Shown: positions 25,043-34,160, counted from the stretch's first letter. The stretch is 64,000 nt of DNA from Streptomyces wuyuanensis (GCF_900103455.1 NZ_FNHI01000009.1:82055-146054); one strand, 5' to 3'. Program-made: numbers and translations. The notes: generated from the sequence alone by a model not told the origin.

Positions 25043-26056
25043 TCAGGCGCCGGCCGCGCGGCCGGTGGAGGACTCGCGAACGACCAGGTGCATCGGCAGG
25101 ACCACCGACTCGGCGGGTCTGCCCTCGATCACGTCGAGCACCAGCCGCATCGCGTGCTCCCCCAGTTCGCGCGCATCGTGGGCCACTACCGTGAGCGGCG
25201 GGGCCAGTTCGCCGAACCAGTCGATGTTGTCGAAGGCGACCAGGGCGAGGTCCGATCCGATGCGCCGGCCCTGTCTGCGCACTGCGCCCAGCGCGCCGAC
25301 CGCCATCAGGCTGTCCGCGGCCAGGAGCGCGGTGGGCGGTTTGCGGCCGCTCAGCAGTGCGGTGGCGGCCGTGCCTCCGCTGGCCCTGCGGAAGTCGCCC
25401 GCGGTGATGAGTTCCGGGTCCTCCTCCAGACCGTGCCGTGCCACGGCGGCGAGGAACGCGTCGTGCCGGGCACGCCCGGTGGACACGGACCGGGGTCCTC
25501 CGATGTAGCCGATGCGGGTGTGCCCCTCGGCGGCCAGGTGCGCGACCGCGAGTTCGACACCCTGCGCGTTGTCGGCGGTCACGCTCGGCACGTCGAAGCC
25601 CTCGACGGTGCGGTCGACGAACACCAGTGGCGTACGGGCCCGTTCGAGGGCGCGCAGGTTGCCGCCGCCCTCGCCCTGCGGGGCGATGATGATGCCGTCG
25701 ACGCGCTGGGTGAGGAACGCCTCGAGGTAGATGTCCTGTTGGGCGGTGTCCTCGTTCGCGTTGGCGAGGAGGGTCACGTACGACGCGGCGAGAGCGGCCT
25801 GTTCGGCGCCGTGCGCGATGTCGGCGAAGAACGGGTTGCGCACATCGGAGACGAGCAGGCCCACGGCATGGCTGCGGGCGGACCGCAGGGCGCGGGCCCG
25901 CGCGTCCGGCCGGTAGCCGAGTTCCGCCGCTGCCGCCCGTACCCGCTCGCGTGCGGCGGCGGAGGTGGCCGGGTTTCCCGAGAGCACCCGCGAGGCGGTA
26001 CCCGCGGACACGCCCGCACGCTCGGCGACATCCTTGATCGTGACGGTGCTGTCCAC
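25043..26056 (-). CDS. LacI-family repressor of the sugar operon
   Basis: A 337-residue repressor. The HTH is at residues 6-27 (TIKDVAERAGVSAGTASRVL), the hinge with RPDARARALRS at 50-62, and the periplasmic-binding-protein-like core (ligand and dimer) covers 65-335. The hinge carries an alternative to the usual Leu-hinge insertion. It is the first gene of lacI-rbsK-rpiB-permease, and the double operator at 26115-26144 lies 60-90 bp upstream of its start, so it likely represses itself and the operon until the inducer (the sugar or its phosphate) binds. The ATG start fits the HTH position within 6 residues, usual for LacI proteins. Confidence 0.9.
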   Translation of the reverse strand: MDSTVTIKDVAERAGVSAGTASRVLSGNPATSAAARERVRAAAAELGYRPDARARALRSARSHAVGLLVSDVRNPFFADIAHGAEQAALAASYVTLLANANEDTAQQDIYLEAFLTQRVDGIIIAPQGEGGGNLRALERARTPLVFVDRTVEGFDVPSVTADNAQGVELAVAHLAAEGHTRIGYIGGPRSVSTGRARHDAFLAAVARHGLEEDPELITAGDFRRASGGTAATALLSGRKPPTALLAADSLMAVGALGAVRRQGRRIGSDLALVAFDNIDWFGELAPPLTVVAHDARELGEHAMRLVLDVIEGRPAESVVLPMHLVVRESSTGRAAGA

Positions 26057-26114
26057 GGTGGGCCTTTCGGTGCGGGCTGCGTGACGCCGTGTGGCACCGG
26101 GTGAGGCGCGCGGC

Positions 26115-26144
26115 GTGGAATCGATTCCATAGAATCGATTCCAC
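26115..26144. promoter_or_regulatory. double palindromic LacI-type operator
   Basis: Two adjacent 14-bp sites: TGGAATCGATTCCA (26116-26129), a perfect palindrome with the central CG of LacI/GalR operators, and TAGAATCGATTCCA (26130-26143), differing at one base. Together they form a near-perfect 30-bp inverted structure. They lie 60 bp upstream of lacI in an otherwise GC-rich region and would overlap its promoter. No other copy of GGAATCGATTCC was seen in the window. The 26145-26409 stretch beyond, toward pcm, holds no gene. Confidence 0.85.
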
Positions 26145-26409
26145 GGGGATCATGGACGTCTGCCGGCCGGACGTCAAGGGGCTGCACGAGGTCTTCTCAC
26201 ACCGCGGTCCGCGCCGGGTGCCGAACGCAAGGACCCGCCCTGGCGAACGGGCCCGCGGTCAGGGCCGCTTCGGCCCATCCGCCGATCAGGGCCGGTTCGG
26301 CCCACGCCGGAGGCGGCTCGCGGGTTCCGGCGGACCCACGCCCGCCGCTTACCGGCGCGTGACCTCCCGGCCCGCTGCCGTCTCGCCCCCGGCCACGCGG
26401 GCGGCGTGT

Positions 26410-27099
26410 TCACGACGCCGTGCCGGGCGGGTATCCGTGCGCCCCGTAGAGCCGTACGAAATGAGCCGACACGACGGTCCGGCGCGGCGCGAGGCCCCCG
26501 GACGTCCGCTCGTAGAGACGCACCTGCTCCCGCCCGCCCGGACCGATCGGCTGGACCAGCCGGCCGCCGACGCGCAACTGGTCCACGAGCGGTTCCGGCA
26601 CCTCCGGGAAGGCGGCCGACACGACGACGGCGTCGTACGGGGCCTGTCCGGGCACGCCGAGTGTGCCGTCGGCGGCCGTGACCGAGACGTTGCCGATGCC
26701 CGCCCGGGACAGCCGGCGCCGGGCCCGCCCGGCCAGGTCCGCCCAGCGCTCGACGCTGACGACCTCCCCGGCGAGGCGGGCGAGGACGGCCGTCTGGAAG
26801 CCGTAGCCGGTACCGACCTCCAACACGCGCTCGCCGCCGGTCAGGCCGAGCGCCTCCACCATCAGGGCCACGAGGGACGGCTGGGTGGTCACCTGACCGT
26901 GCGGAAGGGGAACGGGGGCGTCCAGGTACGCGGACCCGGCCTCCGCGCGGGGGACGAAGTCGGCCCTCGGGACGCTGCGCAGGGCTTCGAGGACGCGCTC
27001 GTCCCGCACGCCCGCTGCCCTCGATGCCCTGACCAGATCCTCGGGCCCCGGCCCTCCGCGGCCCCCTCGATCCGGCGAGAGCCCCGGCCCCGCGGACAT
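26410..27099 (-). CDS. pcm: protein-L-isoaspartate O-methyltransferase
   Basis: A 229-residue SAM-dependent methyltransferase repairing isoaspartyl residues. Motif I, VLEVGTGYGFQTAVLARLA, is at about residues 87-105. Upstream is the Pcm-type substrate motif (DAPVPLPHGQVTTQPSLVALM), and the post-I acidic residue is in VSVERW. The closing motif LRVGGRLVQPIGPGGREQV is also typical. The ATG start at 27099 gives a normal family length; longer upstream frames are Arg/Pro-rich noise. A weak SD is present. It is monocistronic, with a large 550-bp space upstream. Actinobacterial Pcm homologues are often poorly conserved in the catalytic loop, so activity is inferred. Confidence 0.85.
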   Translation of the reverse strand: MSAGPGLSPDRGGRGGPGPEDLVRASRAAGVRDERVLEALRSVPRADFVPRAEAGSAYLDAPVPLPHGQVTTQPSLVALMVEALGLTGGERVLEVGTGYGFQTAVLARLAGEVVSVERWADLAGRARRRLSRAGIGNVSVTAADGTLGVPGQAPYDAVVVSAAFPEVPEPLVDQLRVGGRLVQPIGPGGREQVRLYERTSGGLAPRRTVVSAHFVRLYGAHGYPPGTAS

Positions 27100-27649
27100 C
27101 ACGGCGCCACCGCCCCGGTCCGGCCGCCACGCCGTCTTCCACGGGCTCCCGGATACGACAGCCTCATCGCCGCTCCTCACCGCTCGACTCACCCGCGATC
27201 CCCCTTCGATGATGCGCTCGGGGCACCGGGCCGCTCCAGACGCAGCGGCCCGGGACGTGCCGGCAGGCATCGCGCGCACGCGGGGCAGGCGGCGGACACG
27301 ACGTCCACGCGCCCTTCGGGAGCACGCCGGCCACGGACACGGGCGCCGCCGCGGCGGCCCCGCCGGCGGGGCCGTTCCCCCGTCCTGCGCGAGCCGTCGG
27401 CCCCCGGTGGAAGGGCCGGTGGACTCCTGGCGTACGGGGCGGTGGGCACCATCTGCGGCAACCGGCTGCACAAGGGTTCCTTTCCCGCCAGGTTGGCGCG
27501 TACTGTGCGCATCCCCGGCACCCGCCCGCCGGGGGAACGCGGTGCACCTCCCCCTTGCGCACCGCCGCGAGACCCCGCCCGCATCCGCACGGCGGGGCCT
27601 CGCCGCGTCCCGTCCCGCCCCCCGCCATCTCCCGGCCCGGCGACCCGCC
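27100..27649. other. intergenic region, no supported gene
   Basis: About 550 bp of 70-75% GC between pcm and the exonuclease gene. Several frames are open but give Arg/Pro-rich sequence without start signals or domains. No repeat or strong hairpin was found. A promoter for pcm is probably within the first 150 bp. Confidence 0.45.
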
Positions 27650-28207
27650 TCATTCCGGCCAGTCGCCGCGCCCGGCCAGTGACAGCACCAGCGCCGCGAT
27701 GTTCCAGGCGTCGTCCTCGCCGCTGTGGTGGCGGCCCTCCAGTGGAAGCCCGGCGATCCGCAACGCCTGCGCCATGCCCGGACGTTTGCGCAGGCCGCGG
27801 GCGTCCGTGAACACGGCCTTCGCGTTGGTGTGCCGGTGCCCGAACGGGTACGCCGTACCGGTCGCGGCGCACTGCCGCTCGAACTGCTTGCGGTCGTAGT
27901 CTCCCCAGCTGGCCCAGGGCCGCGACCCGGCGGCGTGCTCGGCGGCGAGCAGCCGGCAGGCGTCGGCGAACTCGACGCCCGTGTCCACCTCTGCCCTGGT
28001 GAGCCCGGTCAGTTCGGTGCAGAAGGCGCTGACCTCGGACCGACGCGGGCGCACGAGGACCCGGTGGCGGGCCACGCGTTCACGCGCCCGGAGGTCGACC
28101 ACGGTCAGCCCGATCTCGATGATCTCGCTGACCGCTCCGGGCGGCGGTGTGCCGTCCCAGCAGGTCGCCTCGACATCGACGACATTGAGGAGTTGGTCTC
28201 TGTTCAT
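27650..28207 (-). CDS. 3'-5' exonuclease of the DEDDh family
   Basis: A 185-residue nuclease of the KapD/ERI1-like group. ExoI is DVEATCWD with Asp11 and Glu13. ExoII includes the conserved WGDYDRKQFERQC, and ExoIII is HHSGEDDAWNIAALV, with His followed four residues later by Asp. These give the four acidic metal ligands and the catalytic His. KapD-like proteins in bacteria degrade RNA 3' ends or structured RNA stems. The size is that of a stand-alone domain, with no polymerase or SAP domain. ATG start at 28207; monocistronic, with a long spacer on both sides. Confidence 0.88.
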   Translation of the reverse strand: MNRDQLLNVVDVEATCWDGTPPPGAVSEIIEIGLTVVDLRARERVARHRVLVRPRRSEVSAFCTELTGLTRAEVDTGVEFADACRLLAAEHAAGSRPWASWGDYDRKQFERQCAATGTAYPFGHRHTNAKAVFTDARGLRKRPGMAQALRIAGLPLEGRHHSGEDDAWNIAALVLSLAGRGDWPE

Positions 28208-28360
28208 GGCGTCGAGGCTATGGAGGCTGCCGGCCGTGCGTCATGCGGATTTCCACCGGTCCGGGCGGTGTTGCGGCCGGTCGTGCGCCGTTCGTGCCGG
28301 TCGGGTCGCCACCGGGCAGTACGGCAGCCGGAGGCGACCCGGGCCTGCGGACCGGAGTCG

Positions 28361-31300
28361 TCAAGCCGCCGGCGCCCGACCGTGCCCGTGCCCGGACGAA
28401 GCGGCCACGGCGACGCGTGACTCGGCCCTCGTCCCGTTCACCGTCACCGCGAGCACGGCCGTCCCGGGACGCAGCCCGGTGAGGAGACCCGTCGACGGGT
28501 CGTACGCCGCGATGTGCCACGGCCTCGCGCGGTCCGGATCGCCCACGTACACGTTCGGCGAACCGCTCCAGTCGGTGCTCATCGGGAACCGGGCCGGTGT
28601 CTCGCGGGCGCCGGCGCCCTGGCCCTGCCGGACGTGGGCCGTGGCGGGCGCCTCCGCGCCGACCGGCACCGACTCCGGGGCGTCGAGGGTCAGTCCGTCG
28701 ACGTGGGCGCGGGTCTGGACGGTCACCCAGTCCGGCCCGCCGGTCCACGGCGAGTGCCGGGCCGCCGCCCGTTCCGCGTACGAGACCCGGTCGACGCCGA
28801 CCAGGGACCACCCGGTGAATCCGCCCTCGTCCGCCGGAGTGGCGGGCGTCTTCCCGGAGTTGCCGTTGACCAGGTACGGGACGCCGTCCACGCGCTCCGC
28901 GTGGAAGGTGCCGACATGGCTGCCGACGAAGGCCGCTCCCTTGCCCGTCGTCCGGCGGAAGGCGGAGAGCCAGCCCTCCAGCAGGGCGGCCTCCTTGCGG
29001 TCCCCGAGCTGGCTGCCCTTCTGCGGCGTGGGGTCACGCGGCGGCACGTGCTGGACGACCGCGACGGATCCGATGCGCGGATCGGCGGCCGCGGCGTCGA
29101 GCTGTGCGCGCAACTCCCTGATCTGGGCGAAGCCCCCGCCTCGCAGCCCGAGGCTGGAGGTGTCGAGGGTGATGATTCGGGTGCCCTGATGATCGAACGT
29201 CCTCTGGGCGGGCCCGAACTCGGCCACGAAGTTGTCGATCCTGCCGCCCATGACCTCGTGGTTGCCCGGTACGTAGTACCAGGGCAGCCGGTCGCCCAGT
29301 TCCTCCTCGATGACGGTGCGGGCGAACGCCAGGTCCTGGGGCGAGCCCTCGTCGACCAGGTCGCCGTTGATCACCACGAAGTCGGGCCGGGCGGCTCTGA
29401 TCTCCCGCAGGGTGCGGCGGGCCTGGGCGACGATCGGGCTGTCCGGACTGCGGGCCACGAACTGCGCGTCGGACATCACCGCGAAGCGCCAGTCCCGGCT
29501 CTGCGCCTGCACGGCGGAGCCGACGAGCGGGTCGCGGTGGACCGGCTCGGCGGGCAGCTCGACCGCGGGCGGGACCTTCGCGGTGAGATCGTCGATCACG
29601 ATCCTCCCCGTGTACGAGCGGGTGGCGGCCGTCTCGGCCAGGTAGAAGCGGTGGACCCGCAGGGGGTACGAGACGCCGGGCGGCACCGCGAACTCGACGT
29701 GCCGCCACCCGGTCCAGGTCACATACGGCCCGCGGAGGAGCTGGTCGGAGCCGGCCGAGTCCTTCAGGTGCAGGGTCGGCCAGGCGCCGTTGCCGTCGCC
29801 CTTGACCCAGAGCCCGAACGACTGCGGCTGACCGTCGACGGCCATCTGTCCCGGCGGATTGGCGTATGCGGCCCGGGTCGCGGTGGACTGGGTGAAGTCG
29901 TAGGCGAGGTCCAGGCCGGTGCCGGTGTGCCCGTCGGCCGTCGGCGCGACCGAGCCGGAGGCGCGGGCGGCCGTGAACGTCCAGTCGCCGGCGTCGTCGA
30001 ACGACGCGACCTCCCGTGCCGCCAGTCCGACGGTGACGGCGACGACCGTGCTCCTGCCCGCCACGGTCGCGGTGACGCGGCCGGCCGCGGGCTCGGCGGC
30101 CCGTGCCCTGACGGTGAAGCCGGCCTCGGCGTCCGGGACGATGTCGAATAGGGAGCGGTCGTAGTCGAGTTCGACGTCGGCGGGTTCGACGGGGGCGCTG
30201 GTGCCGTGCGCGTCGAAGCCGAGGATGCCGAAGTGCCCGGACGCCTGCGCGTCGGCGAGGCCCACGCGCCGGACCGTGGGCCGGATGCGGTCCAGGTCGC
30301 CGAGGACGGTCAGCCGGATGCTTCCACGGGCGTTCCCGCGCCGCGCGGTGACGTTCGTTTCGCCGCTGTGCCGGGCGGTGAACACCCCGTCGGGGCCGAT
30401 CCGCCCGGTCCGCGGGTTCTCCGCGTACCAGTGCGGGGCCCCGGCGGCCGGTCCGTACGTCTCGTCGTACCCGGCGGCGGTCAGACGGCGGGTGAGACCG
30501 GGGAAGACCCGCTCGGGGTGGCCGCCCCGGACGGGGTCGGCGGTGGGCGCCGCGCCCGGGTCCACGGCGGTCTCGACCCGGTAGCCCCTGAGTCGTCCGC
30601 TGCCGTCGGGCGCGGTGAGGGCCAGGCCGTTGGGCACGGTCCGTTCGGTGCCGTCGGACGGGCTGTTCTCCACCTGCACGGTGTCGCTGCCCGGCTCACG
30701 GGCGACGAGGGTGGAGGAGCCGCCGCCGTCGAGGTTGATGGCGTTGTGGGCGCCCGCGCGCCGCATCATCAGGGCGAGTTCGGTGAGGGTCACACCGCCG
30801 CTGTCCGCCTGGCGGCCGTCGACGGTCAGGATCCGCATGATGCCGCCGTCCCGGGAGAAGCCGACCGCGGTACGGGGGGCGGCGGTGTTGTTGCCGCCGC
30901 CCTCGTGGTCCACGGGTTCGCCGTCCACCACGAGGAGTTCATTGGCGCCGATCGCGGTGTGAGGGACCTCCCCGGTGGCGGCGCGCGGGCGGTACTCCAG
31001 GGTGACCGGGTCGCCGAGGGCGAGTTGGGCGAGCGCGTCAGCTCCCGCGTCCCGGCCGACGAGCAGGGTCGTACCGGGCGGGACGGGACCCTTGCCGGGT
31101 GCGCCGGCCACGGCGGTCACCTTCCCGCCGGCGACGGCGACCTCCGCGGTGCGCTGCGCCCCGTCGACGGTGAGGGCCCGATCGGCTTCGCCCCACTGGG
31201 CGTTGTAGGCGCCCACGCCGTTCGCCGGCACATTGGCTGCGTTGAGCGCGGCGAGGGGGCGGCTACCCGCGGGCAGGGTCAGTGTTCCGTCGAAGTACAG

Positions 31301-31906
31301 CTGGAGGATGCGGCCGGCGTCCCCGGGACCGAGACCGACGGCCCGGTGGTAGCCGGGGGCGGGCGAGTTCACCAGCCGGCCGTCGCGGAGCGCGATGCCG
31401 TTGGGGGCGCCGGTCTGGTTGATGTCGAAGAAGTCCCCGTTGATCGCGGCGACGGTGCGCCGCCCGGGTCCGGGATCGTGCTCGGCGGCCATCTGGGACA
31501 CCGTCTTCCGGGCGGCGACCTTCCCCGGGTGGAGGTAGTCCACCCGCGTGCCGCGGGAGAGGTCGACGGAGAGCGTGTCGACCCGGAGCCATTTGTCGGA
31601 CTCCAGCCGGTCGTACGAGGTCAGTTCGACGCCCGGGGCCAGCGGGCGGCCGGTCCGGGCGGTCTCGAGCCCGTCGCCGTCCGCGACGGTGAAGCTCTCG
31701 AAGCCGGTGCCACCCGGGTCCGCGCCCGTGCGGTCCGCGTGGCTCGCGGCCGGCGGGGCGACGGGCCGCAGCATCTGGGCCGCGGTCCGCGGGAGGGGTT
31801 CCGGTGGGGGTGGGGATCCGGCGGTGGCCGGCCCGGCGGTTCCGAGCGCCAGGGCCGAGCACACGGTCACGACTGTCGCGTATCTTCTGAATCCAGCTGA
31901 AAGCAC
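28361..31906 (-). CDS. large secreted phosphodiester glycosidase and metallophosphoesterase fusion
   Basis: An 1181-residue exported protein. A signal-like N-terminus (FRRYATVVTVCSALALGTAG) is followed by a phosphodiester glycosidase (NAGPA) domain at about 100-420: AAINGDFFDINQTGAPNGIA, RTAVGFSRDG, INLDGGGSSTLV. NAGPA enzymes cleave a GlcNAc-phosphodiester or similar sugar-phosphate cap. Ig-like and jelly-roll-like segments follow (about 430-760). A calcineurin-like metallophosphoesterase domain is at about 790-1050, with SDAQF, NGDLVDEG, GNHEV and GSHVGTFH as metal-binding motifs. A last Ig-like domain ends the protein. The GTG start at 31906 is preferred because CCGGAG sits 5 bp upstream and puts the signal peptide at the start; an ATG at 31969 lacks an SD. 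Confidence 0.85.
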   Translation of the reverse strand: MLSAGFRRYATVVTVCSALALGTAGPATAGSPPPPEPLPRTAAQMLRPVAPPAASHADRTGADPGGTGFESFTVADGDGLETARTGRPLAPGVELTSYDRLESDKWLRVDTLSVDLSRGTRVDYLHPGKVAARKTVSQMAAEHDPGPGRRTVAAINGDFFDINQTGAPNGIALRDGRLVNSPAPGYHRAVGLGPGDAGRILQLYFDGTLTLPAGSRPLAALNAANVPANGVGAYNAQWGEADRALTVDGAQRTAEVAVAGGKVTAVAGAPGKGPVPPGTTLLVGRDAGADALAQLALGDPVTLEYRPRAATGEVPHTAIGANELLVVDGEPVDHEGGGNNTAAPRTAVGFSRDGGIMRILTVDGRQADSGGVTLTELALMMRRAGAHNAINLDGGGSSTLVAREPGSDTVQVENSPSDGTERTVPNGLALTAPDGSGRLRGYRVETAVDPGAAPTADPVRGGHPERVFPGLTRRLTAAGYDETYGPAAGAPHWYAENPRTGRIGPDGVFTARHSGETNVTARRGNARGSIRLTVLGDLDRIRPTVRRVGLADAQASGHFGILGFDAHGTSAPVEPADVELDYDRSLFDIVPDAEAGFTVRARAAEPAAGRVTATVAGRSTVVAVTVGLAAREVASFDDAGDWTFTAARASGSVAPTADGHTGTGLDLAYDFTQSTATRAAYANPPGQMAVDGQPQSFGLWVKGDGNGAWPTLHLKDSAGSDQLLRGPYVTWTGWRHVEFAVPPGVSYPLRVHRFYLAETAATRSYTGRIVIDDLTAKVPPAVELPAEPVHRDPLVGSAVQAQSRDWRFAVMSDAQFVARSPDSPIVAQARRTLREIRAARPDFVVINGDLVDEGSPQDLAFARTVIEEELGDRLPWYYVPGNHEVMGGRIDNFVAEFGPAQRTFDHQGTRIITLDTSSLGLRGGGFAQIRELRAQLDAAAADPRIGSVAVVQHVPPRDPTPQKGSQLGDRKEAALLEGWLSAFRRTTGKGAAFVGSHVGTFHAERVDGVPYLVNGNSGKTPATPADEGGFTGWSLVGVDRVSYAERAAARHSPWTGGPDWVTVQTRAHVDGLTLDAPESVPVGAEAPATAHVRQGQGAGARETPARFPMSTDWSGSPNVYVGDPDRARPWHIAAYDPSTGLLTGLRPGTAVLAVTVNGTRAESRVAVAASSGHGHGRAPAA

Positions 31907-32363
31907 GGCGACTCCGGTGAAGGCGGGCGACCACGCGCACCCGGTGCGCACGTGACGGCGCTTCAGCATCGCGGCGCAAGTGGCGCCTTGCCAGAGGGCA
32001 TTGAAGACATCCGGGAGAACAGCCGGTCTCCACAGGACCACCGGATCGCCGTTTCCGGGCGCCGGCACCGGGGGCACCGCCGGGGCGAGGACATCGCGGA
32101 GCTCGCGGCCGCTCGGCAGGCGCAGCCTCCGCCGGGCAGGCGGCGTCCCGGAGGACGGGCGAGCGGCCCGGGCGCGGAGCGACGACAGCAGAGACAAAGG
32201 CGCCCCCGTCGCCGCCGCGTGGCGGGGAACAGGGGCGCGTCTCGGCCGTCGGGAGCCCGCGGCGGGCACGGAGGTGCCGTCGGGCGCCGGGTGATCGGGC
32301 ACGGACCCGGGGCTTCACCCTCGGTCCGGGCCCGATACCGCTCCGGGGGGAGTCCGGCGCGGC
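31907..32363. other. intergenic region, no supported gene
   Basis: About 455 bp between the secreted fusion protein and the transglycosylase gene. The first 70 bp upstream of the fusion gene include a relatively AT-rich stretch (31880-31905 is inside the gene). The rest is GC-rich sequence with Arg/Pro-rich open frames and no start signal. No hairpin strong enough to call was seen. Confidence 0.4.
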
Positions 32364-32900
32364 TCAGTACGCGGAGTCGACGTTGTCGATGGAACCGTAG
32401 CGGTCGGCGGCGTAGTTGGCGGCCGCGGTGAGGTTGGCGACCGGGTCGGTCACGTCGTGCTTGGTGCCCTTGACGTGGTAGGCGTCGAAGGTGGGCTGGA
32501 TCACCTGCAGCAGACCCTTGGACGGGGTGCCGTTCTGGGCGTTGACGTCCCAGTTGTTCTGCGCGTTCGGGTTGCCGCCGGACTCGCGCATGATGTTGCG
32601 GTGCAGGCCCTCGTAGCTGCCCGGGATGTCCTCGGACTTCATGATGTCCAGGGCCTCACGGATCCAGCCGTCGAGGTTCTCCTTGTACTGCTTCTTTTCC
32701 TTCTTCGCCTTCTTCGCCGGAGCCTCGGCCGCCACAGCCTTCCCGGCCGCGACGCTCGCCGAAGCCTGCTCGGCGGCGTGCGCCGGCGAGGAGGCCAGCG
32801 TGAGGGCCGCTGCCGCGGCACCGGCGGTGGCGATGCCGGCGACGGAGAGCTTGCGGAGACGGGCGGTGCGGCCGGTGGTGGACTGCGTGCGAGCGGTCAT
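32364..32900 (-). CDS. secreted SLT-type lytic transglycosylase
   Basis: A 178-residue exported murein hydrolase that cleaves MurNAc-GlcNAc bonds with formation of a 1,6-anhydro product. A Sec signal is at about residues 1-41 (LRKLSVAGIATAGAAAAALTLASSPAHA). A Lys/Ala linker (KKAKKEKKQYKENLDG) follows, then the SLT domain at about 80-178. The catalytic Glu is in IMRESGGNPNAQN, and SKGLLQVIQPTFDAYH and NLTAAANYAADRYGS complete the fold. The genus uses such enzymes in spore germination and cell-wall remodelling, often behind c-di-AMP riboswitches. GGAG lies 9 bp before the ATG. The upstream 110 bp form a candidate structured leader. Confidence 0.9.
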   Translation of the reverse strand: MTARTQSTTGRTARLRKLSVAGIATAGAAAAALTLASSPAHAAEQASASVAAGKAVAAEAPAKKAKKEKKQYKENLDGWIREALDIMKSEDIPGSYEGLHRNIMRESGGNPNAQNNWDVNAQNGTPSKGLLQVIQPTFDAYHVKGTKHDVTDPVANLTAAANYAADRYGSIDNVDSAY

Positions 32901-32947
32901 GCGGGGGGACTCCAATGATGGACTGCATGGGGAGGAACCGAAGGGTG

Positions 32948-33056
32948 GTTCGGCAGGAGCTGAGCGGTCGGCGCGGGTGGCGACCCGCTCGGCCCGGCGC
33001 TTACTCCCCGGAACGTCAGCCATCGTGGAGGGCACCCCGGCCGGTACGCAAAGATG
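32948..33056 (-). promoter_or_regulatory. candidate structured RNA leader, possibly ydaO-like
   Basis: Immediately upstream of the transglycosylase gene, the transcript would contain a GC-rich block with a long pairable stretch (GAGCGGGTCGC with GCGACCCGC) and conserved-looking islands GCTGACGTTCCGGGGAGTAA and CGACCGCTCAGCTCCTGCC. The latter resembles the 3' core of ydaO c-di-AMP riboswitches (CAGCUmACCUC), which do precede Streptomyces resuscitation factors and SLT hydrolases. The 5' island GGGGAGTAAG deviates from the ydaO GGGGUGAAUC core, so this is a hypothesis, not an identification. A covariance-model scan would decide. Confidence 0.35.
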
Positions 33057-33983
33057 TGACGTACTACCGCTCTACGGAGAAATGTCCGTTTTCTTTTGGC
33101 GGGCGTGTTCCCCGAAGGGCCCCCGGGTCCCGCCGCTACTAGCGGCCCTAGGACGTGACGCGCCTCCTATGCCCGGCATCACACGGACACGGCGTTTCCG
33201 GCGCCCGCGGCGACGCGGAGTGGCCTGGCGGTCACACGCCGCCGCCGCTCGCGGCACCCGTTCCGGATGACGTTTCGGTTGCGACGCGGCCGGGACTCGT
33301 TCCCCCTCGGCGGAGTCGGTCGTTTCCCAGGCATGAACGCAATCGGCAGGGAGACCGCACCCGCTCCGGCCGCGTCCTGCGTCGACGCGTACTGGCTCGA
33401 CTCCCACGACCACGACCCGCTCAGCTGTCTGTTCCGCGTCCAGGCCGGGAAGGGCGGGGACGGCCGCGACGCCGCGGACCCGCCCGGGCCCGGGGACGAC
33501 CGCGACGGGCCTCCGCCCGGGCCCCCGTCGACGCACGGACGAAGACACCCATCGGCGCCGTGGATCGTGCCGCCCGGCCTCCCGCCGCGGCTGCCCTCAT
33601 CCCCGTCGACACCCCCGTCGACCGAAACGGGCGCCCACCCGGGGACCGGCGCGGACCTGATCCAGACCTGACCGGGCCCCGGACCCGATCCGCATCCCAC
33701 CCGTATCCGGCGCGAGCCGGAGCCGGCCCGGCGGGCGCCGTATCCGGCCGCGACCCGACCGGCGGGCCCCGCCGCACGACGGCCCGCGTGTCGGATCACC
33801 AGCCGGACCTCCGACCTGCTCGGTCGGTCGCGACGGGGTCGACCGGCCGCGCGTCCATCAGGGGCCGCGCGGATGCCGGCGGCGAGGCGGGACGCGAAAC
33901 CGGCCATGGGGTACGGGCGGCCCGTCACCTGACCGGAGCCGGACGCTCGTACCCCCATCTGCCGGAGAGTCAGCCGCTCGGCG
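33057..33983. other. long intergenic region with one weak ORF
   Basis: About 925 bp. A promoter-like AT-rich stretch (33057-33100, including attttc-type sequence gttttcttttggcg) lies upstream of the transglycosylase leader. A plus-strand ORF from ATG 33333 to 33671 (112 codons, with DAYWLDSHDHDPLSCLF near its start) becomes Pro/Gly-rich after residue 40 and has no good SD. It is treated as doubtful. The rest is Arg/Pro-rich noise. Confidence 0.35.
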
Positions 33984-34160
33984 TCACGCGGCGTTCGCAT
34001 GCAGATCGATCGTGAGGTCACGGCGGTGCTTGCCGTGGCCGGGGATGTTGAGGAACCCGAGGCGTTCGGTGGCACGCCGGCCACGGTGACGGCCGGTTCC
34101 CTCGGTCTCGGGTGCTGTGCGCAGGTGCTGGATGGCGAGGATGACGGTGCTCTTGAGCAT
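33984..34160 (-). CDS. small hypothetical protein
   Basis: A 58-codon ORF with start ATG 34160, preceded by CCGGAG with a 7-bp spacing, a good Shine-Dalgarno. The predicted protein starts with a hydrophobic stretch (MLKSTVILAIQHLR), then a basic middle (GTGRHRGRRATERLG), and ends FLNIPGHGKHRRDLTIDLHANAA-like with alternating polar residues. It has no recognised family. The mixed composition differs from the Arg/Pro background of false ORFs here. Neighbours: the RDG-rich secreted protein 280 bp upstream on the same strand. Possibly real but short, so the call is cautious. Confidence 0.4.
   Translation of the reverse strand: MLKSTVILAIQHLRTAPETEGTGRHRGRRATERLGFLNIPGHGKHRRDLTIDLHANAA

Noticed and set aside
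33333..33671. Plus-strand ORF of 112 codons
   Set aside because: No Shine-Dalgarno, and the sequence becomes Pro/Gly/Asp-rich noise after about residue 40. It is mentioned only under the gap description.
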